Below are positions 21,386 to 33,156 of a stretch of 64,000 bases of DNA, in pieces. Source of the DNA: Neocallimastix lanati (nom. inval.) (lineage: Eukaryota; Neocallimastigomycota; Neocallimastigomycetes; Neocallimastigales; Neocallimastigaceae); the NCBI GenBank assembly GCA_016946835.1, contig JACVTC010000031.1, forward strand, positions 534,001 through 598,000. The letters are read 5' to 3'. The stretch's first letter is position 1; each line of letters opens with the position of its first letter. The notes beneath the pieces are model-generated. The model made no database searches and was not told where the DNA came from. It worked only from the letters and a program-made list of their open reading frames with translations. Both the position numbers and the translations under genes were made by a program.

Positions 21386-22593
21386 TGTTACGGTTCGTAA
21401 CAAATTTTGGATTATAATATTTTGAACACTTTAATGAATTAAATAAATAAATAAATATTGGTTTTATATAATTTTTATTAAAATTATTTCAATTAAAAAA
21501 AAATAATTAAAAATGTTTTATTATTTCCTATTTTTTTTAAAAAGTTATTTTAAATTACATGTATTTATATTTTTTTCTACATTTAAAATTTGTTAAGCCT
21601 ATCTAAAATATTTTCTAAATATTTCTAACTAATTACTAAAATAATGTTTTAAATTGATTTTAAATTATTAATATAATTATTATTTATTTTTAATAAATAA
21701 TAGTTATATATTATTTAATTATAAAATATTTATTATTATTTAAAATTAATAATATATATAAAAGAAAAATATAAAAATTATACAGAATTTTTAAGTGTGG
21801 TTTAGTAAGTTTTTAGTAATTAAAAATTACCAAAAAAATATGTTTACAATATCAATATAAAATTTAGTAATTAATCGAATTGATTTTTAGAAATTATAAT
21901 AAATACTATATTTAGAAAATATAAAATATTAATAATATTGATATAACTATATAATTAATATTAATAATAAAGTGATATTGATAATATATTGATATTAATA
22001 AAATAATTGAATATTAATAATAATTTTTCATTTTTAATTGATATTAATAATATATAAAAATTTAATAATAAAATATTATAATAAAATTTAATCATAGAAT
22101 ATAGGAAAGTTCCAAAGTATTGAAGAATAAAATAATTTATTTGAGTGGTTAGGTAAGAAAATATAATTCTATCTGAAATAATAAGATTATTTGTTCATTT
22201 GATATAAAACAAATATGTGTAGTAACATATTTGTATATTTAATAATAATTATTAAATATTAAATTTATATCTTTTTGATAATTATTTTATTTTATTTTAT
22301 TTCAATATGTATTATTATAATTATAATAATTGTAATACTTTAATTCATGTAAAATTTGTGTGGTTCTATATATTAGAATACATAATTAATATAATACTTA
22401 TTTCTTATAAATAGATTAGATTATTTATATTAGAAATAGAGAACTCTCTTGTAAATTTTGAGGAATTAGAATTATTATTTTAATTGTACGAATATTATAA
22501 TTTTATTAATAAAATTTATAAACTACCATTATTTAAAACCCACTGCTTGTAAATTATTGCACATAAAAGTCCCTCATATCACATTCTTTATCA
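21386..22593 (-). repeat. LTR K, 3' LTR of element B1
   Basis: TGTTACGGTTCG to TTCTTTATCA, directly followed by the B1 polypurine tract. 4-nt left flank GCAA. No partner 5' LTR remains. Confidence 0.7.
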
Positions 22594-22612
22594 TGATGCC
22601 CCCACTGAAACT
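22594..22612 (-). promoter_or_regulatory. polypurine tract of element B1
   Basis: Sense GTGGGGGCATCA abuts LTR K; same motif as in F and B3. Confidence 0.6.
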
Positions 22613-22617
22613 CGATG

Positions 22618-25100
22618 CTACAACGAAACAGAGTTAAACTTGACTATATTCTTCAAGTGAACATTTCGGTTCATTTGAATTCCAGTAGTAGGGTCGGCTA
22701 GGGTAACAGTATTGAATTGTTTCTTGATAACCTGTAAAGGTCCAGCAAAATATGGTTCCAATTTAGTTCTACTAAAATTTCTTACTAGTACTCATAAAGC
22801 TGATGGTAGAATTTCATCCCAGTCTTTGTGTTTATTTCCTAGTAGTCTTAGTAATTTTCCAATTTCTTTATTACGATTTTCTACTAAACCATTGCTTTCA
22901 GGGTGGTAAGTAGTAACAAATTTCACATATACGTCGTATAAGTCAAGGAAAATTTTTGTCATATCGGAGTTGAATTGGGGTCCATTGTCAGTAGTGATAA
23001 TTTGAGGCACACCATGTCTGGCAAATACATTAATTAAGAATTTTATCACATCCTTGGAAGTAACATTTTCGGTGGGTTCGGCTTCTACCCACTTAGTGAA
23101 GTAGTCTACAGCAACAATAATATATTGATTATTATTTCGAGTTTTCTCTAAGGGTCCTATTATATCTAAGCCCAAATGAACAAAAGGTCCTTCAATTTTC
23201 GTTAGAGTGTCTTCTGTTGGTTCCAGATATGGTTGTGGTCTATTTAACTGACATTTTTCACATTTACTTATAATTCGTTTAATGTCATTAATCATGTCAT
23301 TCCAATAAAAGCTTTTTCTAAACGTTGGTAGGTCTTGTAATATCCTTCATGTCCTATAGCATGAGTGTCAAAGATTAATTCTAACTTTTCCTTAGTATCA
23401 GTAACTAATTTACGATAATTATTTCCATCAATAAAGTAGTCCACACCATCAATAGTAGCAAATTTTTCTTCGATAAATTCCTTAACTACTTTTGAAAGTA
23501 AGTCTTCATCTTTTTCTTTTATAATCTTGGTAGCTAATACAATTTTATCTTTCTCTGTTTTCATTCTAGACAATGCATCAGCTATTACATTCTTCTTTCC
23601 AGTTTCATAGCGTAAATCAACACCTAAAGTACTTACAATCATACACCATCTGGTGTGTCTAGCAGTTTGAGGTTCCTTATTTTTAAGCAATCCAATAAGT
23701 GGTCTGTGATCCGTATACACAATAGTTTGGATTGGATTCCCCATAATATAAGATTTCAGCTTGTTTAAGCAATAGATTAAGGCAGCGCCTTCTAAGTCCG
23801 TTATTCCATAATTATTTTCGGCTTTAGTCAAAGTTCTACTTATATAATGGATTGAATGTTCTTTTCCCGTTTCATCATCCTTTTGGAGTAGTACACCACC
23901 AACACCATCGTAGGATGCATCAGTTCTTATAATGAATTCTTTATCGAAATTTGGAAATTTCAGAATTGGAGCATTTATTAGTTTTTCCTTAAGGATATTG
24001 AAACTTTTATCTTGTTCCTGAGTCCAAATAAACTTAGTGTTCTTTCTTAGAAGATTACATAAAGGAGCAGCAAGTTTAGAATATTCATGGATAAAATCTC
24101 GGTAATATCCAATGGTACCTAAGAATGATCTTAATTCATGCAAGGTAGTAGGAGGATTCCATGCTTTTATAACTTGAACTTTATTATCAAGCGGACTTAA
24201 ACCTTCAGATGATACCTTATGACCTAAGATTTCTACTTCGGATTGCATAAAGAAGCATTTTTCAATATTGATTTTTAATTTGTGTTCTTTAAAAATGGAT
24301 AATACTTGCTGTATATGTTCAAGGTGATCTTCTACAGTTTTGGAGTAGATGAGTACATCATCGATGAAATTATAGACACACTTTCCGATGAGTGGGAATA
24401 AGATTTGATTCATTTCTCTTTGGAAAGTTGCAGGAGCACCAGTCAATCCAAAAGGCATAACCTTGAATTGGTAATTTCCAAATTTAGTAGTAAAACTAGT
24501 AACTTCGATACTTTCTTCATCCATTAAAATTTGATGGTAACCCGAGTATAGATCTAGGGTAGTAAAGATTTTAGCACCATCCAGGCTATCAAAGATTTCG
24601 GTTATATTTGGAATTGGGTATGAATCTTTCTCAGTTACATCATTCACTTTTTGGTAGTCAATGCACAATCGATATTTGCCATTTCCTTTTGGAACAATAA
24701 CAATAGGGGATGACCATTCCGAATGAGAAGGTTCAATCAAATGCTTTTCAATAAGCTTAGCAAGTTCTCCCTTCAAAATATCGGCCTTTAACTTAGTTAA
24801 TCTATAGAATTTTTTTTTTATAGGTCCTGTTCCTGGCTTCAGTCGAATTTTATGGGATGACAGATTTGATGGAGTTAGTTTTTCCGTCGATGTTGCAACT
24901 ATGTCTAGATATTTCTCAAGGATTTTTATAATTTCACCGCGAAATTCCTTATTAATAGTCTTGAGGAAATGATCATTATGGATGTAATCAAAGGGGCGTA
25001 AACCTTCAATTTGTTTCAGTTCTTGTTTCGCTTCCTGTCGATTCATAGCTTTAATAACGCAAAATAGTTTTTCGTCTTCACAATTATTATTAATCGGAGC
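22618..25100 (-). pseudogene. pol: element B1 RT-RNase H-integrase, broken
   Basis: RT (25046 down) carries LCIDYQKVNDV, TLDLYSGYHQI and NFIDDVLIYS. RNase H has FIIRTDASYDGVGGVLLQ and VYTDHRPL. The integrase finger reads HAIGHEGYYKTYQRL and CEKCQ; the core keeps VAVDYFTKW, TTDNGPQF and ESNGLVENRNKE. Breaks: a 1-nt frameshift in the finger (about 23320), and a deletion of roughly 100 codons fusing DEILPSAL to the C-terminal VLVRNFSRTKLEP with a TGA at the joint (about 22790). The frame ends at TAG 22618. Family role: cDNA synthesis and integration. Not functional. Confidence 0.9.
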
Positions 25101-26355
25101 TATTCCTTAATTAAACCATTATAAGTAATTTGACAAAGACTGTAAAGATCAGGATGAATAAATAATCTATTCTCAATTTGAGTTTTTAAATTGATGACAA
25201 TATCATAAAATGGATCTTCATTTTCTACTACTCTAAGTCTGACATGTAATTTAAGCTTATTATTAATATTGACTGGTATTTGCAAAACAGGATCTTCTGA
25301 GTAATCTTCATTTTTCGTAGCTAATCGGATTCTACCTGCACTAATGCCAAATGCTTCATATTCATAAGGAAGTTTTTCCAAAAATTTCTTAGTAATCACA
25401 CCTAAGTTACTGCAAGAATCTATTAAAGCTTTCCCTCGAACACCGTCGACAGTTATATCCACCATTGCGATATCTTCTTCTTGTGCTTCATGAGATTTAC
25501 TTATATAGGAATGATCATAATTGTTTACTATCATAGTGGTTGCACAAAAGTTGTTAAGAACTCCAACTATTTTCTCCTTATTCTTTTCAAATTTTAGTCC
25601 TTGAGCAACGAGTGATTCACTTTTGGTGAAACATCGAATAATTGTCCGAAAGTAATGTTGCATTTTGACGATTTAAGATCTTCTATTACATTATAGCTTT
25701 CGGAGCCGACTTGCATCTGAATTGTTTGTTGAGGTTTTACTTGTTTAGTATCAGTTGAGTTAGTATTTTTGGATTTTTCATTTATAAGTTTGGTCAAAGT
25801 TTCAGTAGTATTTTTGTCTTTAGAAACGGCGTCAGTTTCAATTTCAATTATATCATCATCAGAGTTAGGTTGATTCTCTAAAGAATTACTCCTGCTAGCT
25901 CTTTTCTTGTCTCGCAGCTCTTTAGCTTTTCGCTTTTCTTTTTCAATTCTTGGTTGAGCAGCAATTGAAGGATGTACTTGAGTGGAAGTTGGAACTGATT
26001 TGCTTGGATTTTCTCTGAGTTGATTTTCTTTTTGTTTTCTTAAGGCTGGAGTACAAATAGGTCTAGGATTGTCCTTAAGACTTTTATGCTTTCGTTTACC
26101 ATTAGGAGAATCAGACTCAGCATTATCATCACTTCTTCTTCTTTTCTCGATTGCACATATGATTCCATTTACTGGTTCAGTTTCTTCCACTTCAGGAACT
26201 GATTCAGTTAGTTCATCATCAACTTCAGAATCTATTTCATTTGGAGTTTGATTTTCCACAACATCGAATTCTACTTCAATTGGATCATGTTCATAAAATT
26301 CTTTTCCATTTTCTTCTTCATTTGATCTAGAGAATTCTTTAGAATTGACATTTTT
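25100..26355 (-). pseudogene. element B1 post-gag linker and protease, frameshifted
   Basis: The linker (about 26350-25660) is Glu/Lys/Asn-rich with the group's conserved patches HKSLKDNPRP, PALRKQKE and AAQPRIEKEK. Then comes the pre-protease motif CNITFGQLFDVSP, a frameshift near 25600-25630, and the protease with ALIDSCSNLGVI (DSC instead of DSG/DTG). A second frame change at about 25100 separates protease from RT. In B2 protease and RT are continuous, so both shifts look like mutations. The 5' end is joined to the broken RNase H end of B2 at about 26345-26360; gag is absent. Confidence 0.85.
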
Positions 26356-29290
26356 AAGTTTATAAATAATTCATTTATAAAGTCTTTAATAGTTTTAGAA
26401 AGCAACTCTTCTTCTTCCTTTGAAGTTAACTTAGTTGCCAATACCACAGAATTATCTCTTTTCTTCATCCTAGATAATGCATCTGCTAACACATTTTTCT
26501 TACCCATTTGATATTGAATTTCAACACCAAGAGTACTAACAGTTAAGCACCACCTTGCTTGCCTAGCATTATTAGGTTCCTTATTTTTAAAGAAACTGAT
26601 TAAAGGTTTATGATCTGTTATTACTACTGTTTTATTAGTATTTTCTAATATATAAGATTTCAACTTAGTAATACAATAAATTAATGCAGCTCCTTCCAAG
26701 TCAGTAATGCCATAATTATTCTCGGCTTTACTTAAACTTCTACTTATATAATGAACTGGATGTTCCTTTTTGGTTTCTAAATCTTCTTGGAGTAATACTC
26801 CTCCAATACCTTCATAGGAAGCATCCGTTCTAATTATAAACCTTTGATTAAAACTTGGATATTTTAAAATTGGAGCATTTATTAATTTTTCTTTTAACAG
26901 ATCAAAACTTTGTTGATGTTCAGTATTCCATTTATATTTAACATTCTTTCTTAATAATTTACATAAAGGAGCAGAGATTTAAGCATATTTATCAATAAAG
27001 TTTCTATAATATCCTACTGCTCCAAGAAAAGATCGTAATTCATGAACATCAACAGGTGCTACCCACTCCTTGATAGCCTTAATTTTGCTATCCTGGGGAC
27101 TTAAACCTTTCACTGATGCCTTATGACCTAAGACTTCTACTTCAGTCTGCATAAAGGCACATTTTTCAATGTTAATTTTTAATTTGTGTTGGCGAAATAC
27201 TTCCAACACTTGCCTAATGTGGCATATATGTTCTTCTATACTCTTAGAGTATATTAAAATATCATCTATAAAGTTAAAAACAAACTTTCCTATAAATGGG
27301 AAAAGAATCCTATTCATTTCCTTTTGAAATGTAACTGGGGCTCCGGTTAAACCAAAAGACATAACCTTGAATTGGTAGTTACCAAATTTTGTGGTGAAGG
27401 TGGTAATTTCTACACTTTCCTCATCCATCAAAATTTGATGATAACCAGAGTAAAGATCCATTGTTGTAAAAATCTGTGCCCCATCTAAACTATCAAATAT
27501 CTCATCAATGTAAGGTAATGAATAAGAATCTTTAACTGTTAAATCATTAACCTTACGATAATCAATACATAATCGCCATTTACCGTTCTTCTTCGGTACT
27601 AACACTATTGGCGATGACCATTCGGAACAAAAAGGTTCAATTAATTTCTTATTAATTAATTTAATTAATTCCTCCTTAAGTATATCCGACTTAAATTTTA
27701 CTAATCTGTAGCTCCTTTGTTTAACTGGTTTCGCACCAGGAATTAAATTAATCTTATGTGGAGGAAGATCAGAAGGTGTTAATTCTTCTGAAGAAGTAGC
27801 AACTATTTCTAAGTTCTCCTCCAGGATTTTAATTATTTCATTTTTATATTTTTCATTTAAAGTATTTAGGAAAATTTCATGATGAATATATTGCTTTGGG
27901 GATAATCCTTCAATTTTCTTTAAATCATTCTTTTTGGAATCCTCATCCAAAGCCTTAATCATACACAACAACTTTTCTTCATCTTCATAATCATTATTAA
28001 TAGGTGCAATAACGTCAATTACTCCCTCAGGAGTAATTTGACACAAACTATATAAAATGGGGTGGATAAATAACTTATAATCAATTTGGGTTTTTAAGTT
28101 AATTAGAATATCGTAAAAAGGATCCTCCTTTTCTACTATTCTACAATTAACCATTAACACAAGATTATTAATTTTTACTGGCACCCAAATGATATAACTT
28201 TCCGAGTAATCATCACTCTTAGTTGCCAACCTAATTCTGCCACGACTAATATCAATAAGTTCATATTCGGACGGAAGCTTATCTAAAAATTGTTGAGTAA
28301 TTATACTTAAATTACTACATGAATCAATTAAAGCCTTCCCCGAAACACCTTCAACTGTAACATCAACCATGGCAATATCCTCTTCACATGGTTCGTTACA
28401 TTTACTTTTATAAATGTGGTCTATGTTATTAACGACCACAGTCGTGGCTGACACATTATCCAACACCCCAGAGATATTAGATTGGTCCCTATCCAATTTA
28501 ATACCCTGTGACACCTTATATCTTAATTTTGGAGCAGCATCCAATAACTGTCCAAAAGTAATATTGCAATGGGCAGTATTTAAATCTTTAAGAATATCAT
28601 ATTCTTCTTCCCCCGATTGCATCTTAATTTTCCTAGATACCCTAGAACTTTTAGTTTCTTTTTGAGTATCTTTATCTTTACTATTTAACACCCTTGTTAA
28701 ATCAATTACTTTATTATTCTCCTTCACAATATTTTATTATTATCATTATTTTCTTTTATTAAATTTTTATTCTTTTCTTTATCATTATTTACATTATTTT
28801 TAATAACTTCATCATTCATTAATGAATTATCATTACTATTATCATTACTATTATTATTACTATAATTAGTATTACTATTACTAGCTCTTTCATTATCACG
28901 AATTTGTCTTTCAATCTCTTTTTCTTTTTCAATTCGTGGTTGAGCTAGAATAGATGGTTTAATTTGTTTAACAATTTTATTACTTATATTATTTTCTTTT
29001 ACTTCTCGTTCTTTCTGTTTTCGTAATGCAGGAGTTATTATAGGTTTAGGATTCTCCTTCAACGACTTATGAATCCTTTTCTCCGCACTACCTTCATCAT
29101 TATTAACATCATAAATTTTACGTTTAGATGCTCCTACTAAATAATCAACTTTCTTTTTATTAACCACCCTTTTATTAGCAGGAGTTTCTTCAATATTAGA
29201 AAGACGAGAATTTTTAATTTCTTTTTGATATTTAATTGAAGCTGCTTTATTAAGTATGGGAGAGCTTCTTATCCCATTACTCAATTTAAA
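26345..29290 (-). pseudogene. pol: element B2 linker-protease-RT-RNase H, truncated
   Basis: Follows gag in the -1 frame. The linker (29284-28724, patches HKSLKENPKP, PALRKQKE, LAQPRIEKEK) is separated by a frameshift near 28735 from protease (ALIDSCSNLSII; DSC motif). RT has VNDLTVKDSYSLPY and FNFIDDILIYS, and RNase H has FIIRTDASYEGIGG and VVITDHKPL. A TAA at 26979-26981 interrupts RT/RNase H after DKYA, where relatives read Gln. The gene breaks off after the RNase H domain at about 26345, where B1 begins; the whole integrase is lost. Confidence 0.9.
29256..29290 (-). promoter_or_regulatory. -1 frameshift signal of element B2
   Basis: Gag-phase heptamer T TTA AAT (29290-29284) immediately before the gag TGA. 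Six nt later there is a hairpin with stem ATGGGA/TCCCAT (29277-29256, 10-nt loop). Confidence 0.8.
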
Positions 29291-30243
29291 CGTTTATTGT
29301 TTCTAATTTCCTTCCTATTTTTCTCAACAATTGCTCTCAACTTTGGGCAATTGTTTTGATAATGACCTGGTTCTTTACAGAAATAACAAGCCTTTATTGT
29401 TAATTTTCTTATTTTTATTGTTAATTCCTCTATGTCATTATCTTCTTTAGGTTTAATATTAACTTTTTGTCCTAATTTATTTTTAATAGGAGGATGAAAA
29501 TTAACTCTATTATTAAAAGAAGATGTATCTGCAGAAGGTGAAGGGGTAGAAGGATGTCTTCTTTGATTACTACCCATATAATTTAACCTATCTGCTTTTT
29601 CAGCAATTTTAAAGGCTTTTGACAGAGAAATGTTATCAAATAAGGTTAGACGTTTCCAGGCTTCAACATTGTTTTCAATGGAGTCTGTGTAATCTAAAAC
29701 ACTTATCTGACTTCTTTTCTTTTTGTTTAATTTTAAATATAAAGTTTTATACTTAATATTAAAATCTTTAATTCTTTCATTTCTCTTAATTCTGAGAGCA
29801 CGTAGCTCTCTTAATAAATTATTTTGATCCTCCCTAATGCCATAAAATTCTTCTATAGCTTTTACAATTCGATTAAGGGAAGGATAAGCCTTATTCTTTT
29901 TATCAATTTCTTTATCTTCTTCATTATCATCATCCTCATTTTCATCATCAATATCCTTATAATTATCATCATCATAATCATCATCATTATCATCATCATC
30001 CTCATCATCATCACTATCATCATCTTTATCATTATCATCCATTAATTCTTGGATGACTTTCCTGGTTTCACCAATTGAGGTTAAAACACAGGCATAAAAT
30101 ATAATCTTGGAGTCTTCAACATGTTCAAGCTTTATCCAAAGCTCTAAATCAGACTTCCAAGTTTTAACATCTAAATTCTCTTTGGATATTTTTTCAATAT
30201 CCCTAAGTTCTTTTTTTAAATCTTTAAAATTAATTGTACTCAT
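29281..30243 (-). CDS. gag: element B2 Gag, intact
   Basis: Capsid/nucleocapsid protein, 320 residues. I prefer the ATG of MSTINF (30243) to the upstream one, which would add seven residues, mostly Phe, read from a poly(A) run. The N-terminal part is helical (KDLKKELRDIEKIS ... DLELWIKLEHVED). A hyperacidic Asp/Glu tract of about 45 residues follows, then the C-terminal capsid-like half (ELRALRIKRNERIKDFNIKY). One zinc knuckle, CYFCKEPGHYQNNC, lies near the end. No breaks. B3 gag is a clear homologue with the same domain order. Frame-1 product of a gag/pol frameshift pair. Confidence 0.85.
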   Translation of the reverse strand: MSTINFKDLKKELRDIEKISKENLDVKTWKSDLELWIKLEHVEDSKIIFYACVLTSIGETRKVIQELMDDNDKDDDSDDDEDDDDNDDDYDDDNYKDIDDENEDDDNEEDKEIDKKNKAYPSLNRIVKAIEEFYGIREDQNNLLRELRALRIKRNERIKDFNIKYKTLYLKLNKKKRSQISVLDYTDSIENNVEAWKRLTLFDNISLSKAFKIAEKADRLNYMGSNQRRHPSTPSPSADTSSFNNRVNFHPPIKNKLGQKVNIKPKEDNDIEELTIKIRKLTIKACYFCKEPGHYQNNCPKLRAIVEKNRKEIRNNKRLN

Positions 30244-31466
30244 TTTAAAAAAAAAAAAAAACACTCTTTTTTAAAAAAAATAAAATAAAATTGTTTTATT
30301 AATTATTTAATTGCTATATTTTTTATTTATTTATTTATTTACAATTAAAATTATATATTTAAGTAATTTATATCTCTAGTGAGACGTTTCCGGCTAGTGT
30401 ATATTTAATTTTGCTATATACACCCGTACTCCCCCTCCTGGACACTAGAATAAATATAAATTAATAAACTAGTTGGAGTGTTCACTATTCTTTCAAGCTA
30501 ATAACCCCTTTCGTTTATCTTTACTTAAATAAAAAAAAAATATATACAATTATTTACAAGAAAAATTATTAATATAGCAATTAAAAATATTTAAAAACAC
30601 AAAAATTAATATTTTTTTTTTTATTTATTTATTTATTTATTTATTTGTTATCGGTTATTATTACAATATTCACAATTACAATTACAATTATTATTAAGTT
30701 TATATAATTACAACTTAAAAAAATCAAATAAACTTAATTAAAAACAAGGTAAATTAACAAACCTAATACAACTTGAAAAACCGCTATCTATTACAACTGC
30801 CGACCACGCAGAGGGACCTTAGTATTTCGGTATACTAAGTTAATTTAACCTGAGTTAGGTATGTGGACGCCCAAACCGTGTTGAACGTATAATGGGTGGC
30901 TTATAAGTTAATTTCTGCTTCCCAACAGTATTTAACTTATATCTGGCCGGTGGCTAATATGTTTCAGTATTAACCCCTTCCACAAATACCCAATTAAACC
31001 ACTCGCAATTATAACAAAAATTATAACTGCTATCTTACGCAGTATCCCAGTATATAGTTTTATTTGGAGCACGCGAAGACCAAATAAAACTGATGTTAAT
31101 TTTTGTAACAACAACAACAACAACCACAACACAAAAACCGATAACAATAAAAAAAATTGATGATGATTATAAAAGTGTGAAAATTATTTTTTTTTTTTTT
31201 TTTTTTTTTAATTTTTAATTTAATTTAATTTAATTCTATTAAATTTAATTTAAAAAAATTATTCTAATAATTCCAAAAAAAAAAAATAAATTCTAGTAGT
31301 TCCAAATTCCTTATTCTTCCTTTTCTTCTTCTTGGTCTTCTTCTTGGTCTTCTTCTTCGTGGTCTTCTTCTTTTTGGTCTCCTTCTTCTTCTTTTTCTTC
31401 TTCTACTTCTTCTTCTTCTTCTTCTTTTTCTTCTTCTTCTCTTTCTTCTTCTTCTTCTTCTTCTTC
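30244..31466 (-). other. long structured 5' leader of element B2
   Basis: About 1.2 kb between PBS and gag without coding sequence, but markedly less AT-rich in patches (30380-30520 and 30780-31110). Contains a GTGTATAT/ATATACAC hairpin within a CTAGTG/CACTAG stem (30394-30453), the module at 30818-30990 and the (GAA)n block next to the PBS. Confidence 0.6.
30818..30990 (-). ncRNA. structured leader RNA module, element B2
   Basis: Plus-strand coordinates: hairpin CTTAGTAT-TTCGGT-ATACTAAG (30818-30839), hairpin CGT-GTTGA-ACG (30877-30887) and a possible closing stem GGTATGTGG (30858-30866) with CCACAAATACC (30980-30990, 2-nt bulge). Loops TTCGGT and GTTGA match those of the E and B3 modules while stems differ. 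More diverged than the other two. Confidence 0.45.
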
Positions 31467-31470
31467 TTCC
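31318..31470 (-). repeat. (GAA)n purine tract in the B2 leader
   Basis: Imperfect CTT repeat on the plus strand (GAA in sense), about 150 bp, directly downstream of the PBS in sense. Confidence 0.9.
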
Positions 31471-31485
31471 CTGATATCTCCACCA
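31469..31485 (-). promoter_or_regulatory. primer-binding site of element B2
   Basis: Sense TGGTGGAGATATCAGGG, 4 nt inside the LTR. Complementary to a tRNA CCA end; near-identical to the F site. Confidence 0.75.
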
Positions 31486-31489
31486 ATTT

Positions 31490-32455
31490 TGGTAGACTCG
31501 AGGTTGACACGTATAGATTTAAAATCAAGCAGGGGGGGGACGGGTATTACCCTGCTTTGATTTTAAAAAAAAATTCTTTTTATTAAAATTTATTTATTAT
31601 TTATTAATATAAAAATTTATTTTTTTAAAGTACATATTTTTAATTTTTAAGAAATATTTACAATATTTATATTTTTTTATAAATTTAAAGTATAATTATT
31701 TGTTTATAATTTAAGTAATTTTATAGAATTATTGAATTAATTTTATATCAATAATTCATTTTTGTTTTAATTTTTATAAATATAATAATATAATATTCAA
31801 ATATAATTTAATTAAAAATAATTATAAAATAAATATATAGAAAATAGTTTTTACTATTTTCTTTGATATTTTTAAGTTAAATAAATTGTTTTTAAGGATT
31901 AATATAATAAATTTAATAATCTTTAATTATTTTAAATAATACTTGTAATTATTTTCAAAAATAAAATAAAATTTTTATAATATTTAATTAAAAATTTGAT
32001 AATATTTAAATAATAAATTTTTATAATAATTAATAATTTTTAATAATAATTTTTAATAATAAATTTAATTAATAATCTTAATAATTTTATAATAATATTT
32101 AATAGTTATAATAAATAAATTTTTATAATAATATTTAATAATTTTAATAATTTTATAATATTAATAGTTTATAATAATTTTTATAATAATATTTAATTAA
32201 TAATTTTAATAATTTAGTATCTTAAAAGTATAATTTTAATATTTACAATTGTATTTTAATATATACATATATTTAATAATATAACAATAAAGTAATTAAT
32301 TAAAATTGATTTACATTATTTACAAGTTAAAATTAATTTATATCAAAATAAATTAAATTTTATTATTAAGTTTAGGTTATCAAGAATATAGGAAAGTACA
32401 ATTTAGTAAAGAATTATTAATAATAAAATAAAGGTTATTAATTCATTCTTTACCA
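31490..32455 (-). repeat. 5' LTR of element B2
   Basis: Plus-strand TGGTAGACTCGAGG to TTTACCA, about 966 bp. Near its left end AATCAAGCAGGG pairs with CCCTGCTTTGATT (one-base bulge) around a G-rich loop containing G7. It abuts the protease remnant of element D, into which B2 appears to have inserted. Confidence 0.7.
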
Positions 32456-33156
32456 GCTATAGGATTCTTATTAATTTTAAATTTCTCAAGAGCAGATTTG
32501 GTAATCATATTTAAGCTAGCACACGAATCTAATAATATAATAGCATCTGCATCTTCTATTTTCCCTCTTACTTTTACAATTTTGTTATTACTAATCGCAG
32601 TAATAACATTAGTTATTGTGTTAGTAGTTGTAGCAGGAGTTAACTTTAATTTTTGTGCAAAGGCAGTTCATAGCTTTGGAAACACATCTAATAAATTCAC
32701 TAATTTTGTTACAACCTCTATCGACGCAATTTCATTAACCAAATCATCAATTTTAAAAGATTCAAAACCTTCCATCAGTCGTATGTGCTTCTCGATTTTC
32801 TTCAATTTATCTGGAGCTGAATTGGTTGGTGTGTTATGCTGAACTTGTTATTTAATTTCCTGTATCCTTTCCTGTTTATTTTTCTTTTTTACATTACCAA
32901 TATTTTCTTGATTAATTATTGATACATCTAATTGTTCTAAACGTTCAGTTTCTTTTGATACTTTCTCTTCCTTATTAGTATTATTAGAATCAGGTTTATT
33001 AGCTTCCATCGCAATATCTTCTGATATTAAATCTATAATTTCGCCCTTTTCTCTTTCTTTTGTGGATACTTCTTCTTTATTACTTGTGGCCTTATCCATT
33101 TGTCTATCCTGTATATCATTTATTTCTATTGAACTCATAAGTTTATCTTCATTCAA
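32456..33156 (-). pseudogene. element D linker and protease remnant
   Basis: Continues gag in the -1 frame. The linker is Glu/Asn/Lys-rich; an in-frame TAA at 32848 and a TGA inside FPKL-TAFAQKL (about 32670, where relatives have Arg) interrupt it. The protease motif LLDSCASLNMIT again shows DSC. The sequence is cut at 32456 by the B2 LTR; RT, RNase H and integrase are absent. Confidence 0.75.

Noticed and set aside
31332-31586. Phenylalanine-rich frame on the plus strand
   Set aside because: Reading of the CTT repeat in the B2 leader; low complexity only.
32498-32842. 114-codon plus-strand frame
   Set aside because: Antisense of the element D protease region, which has the DSC motif on the minus strand.
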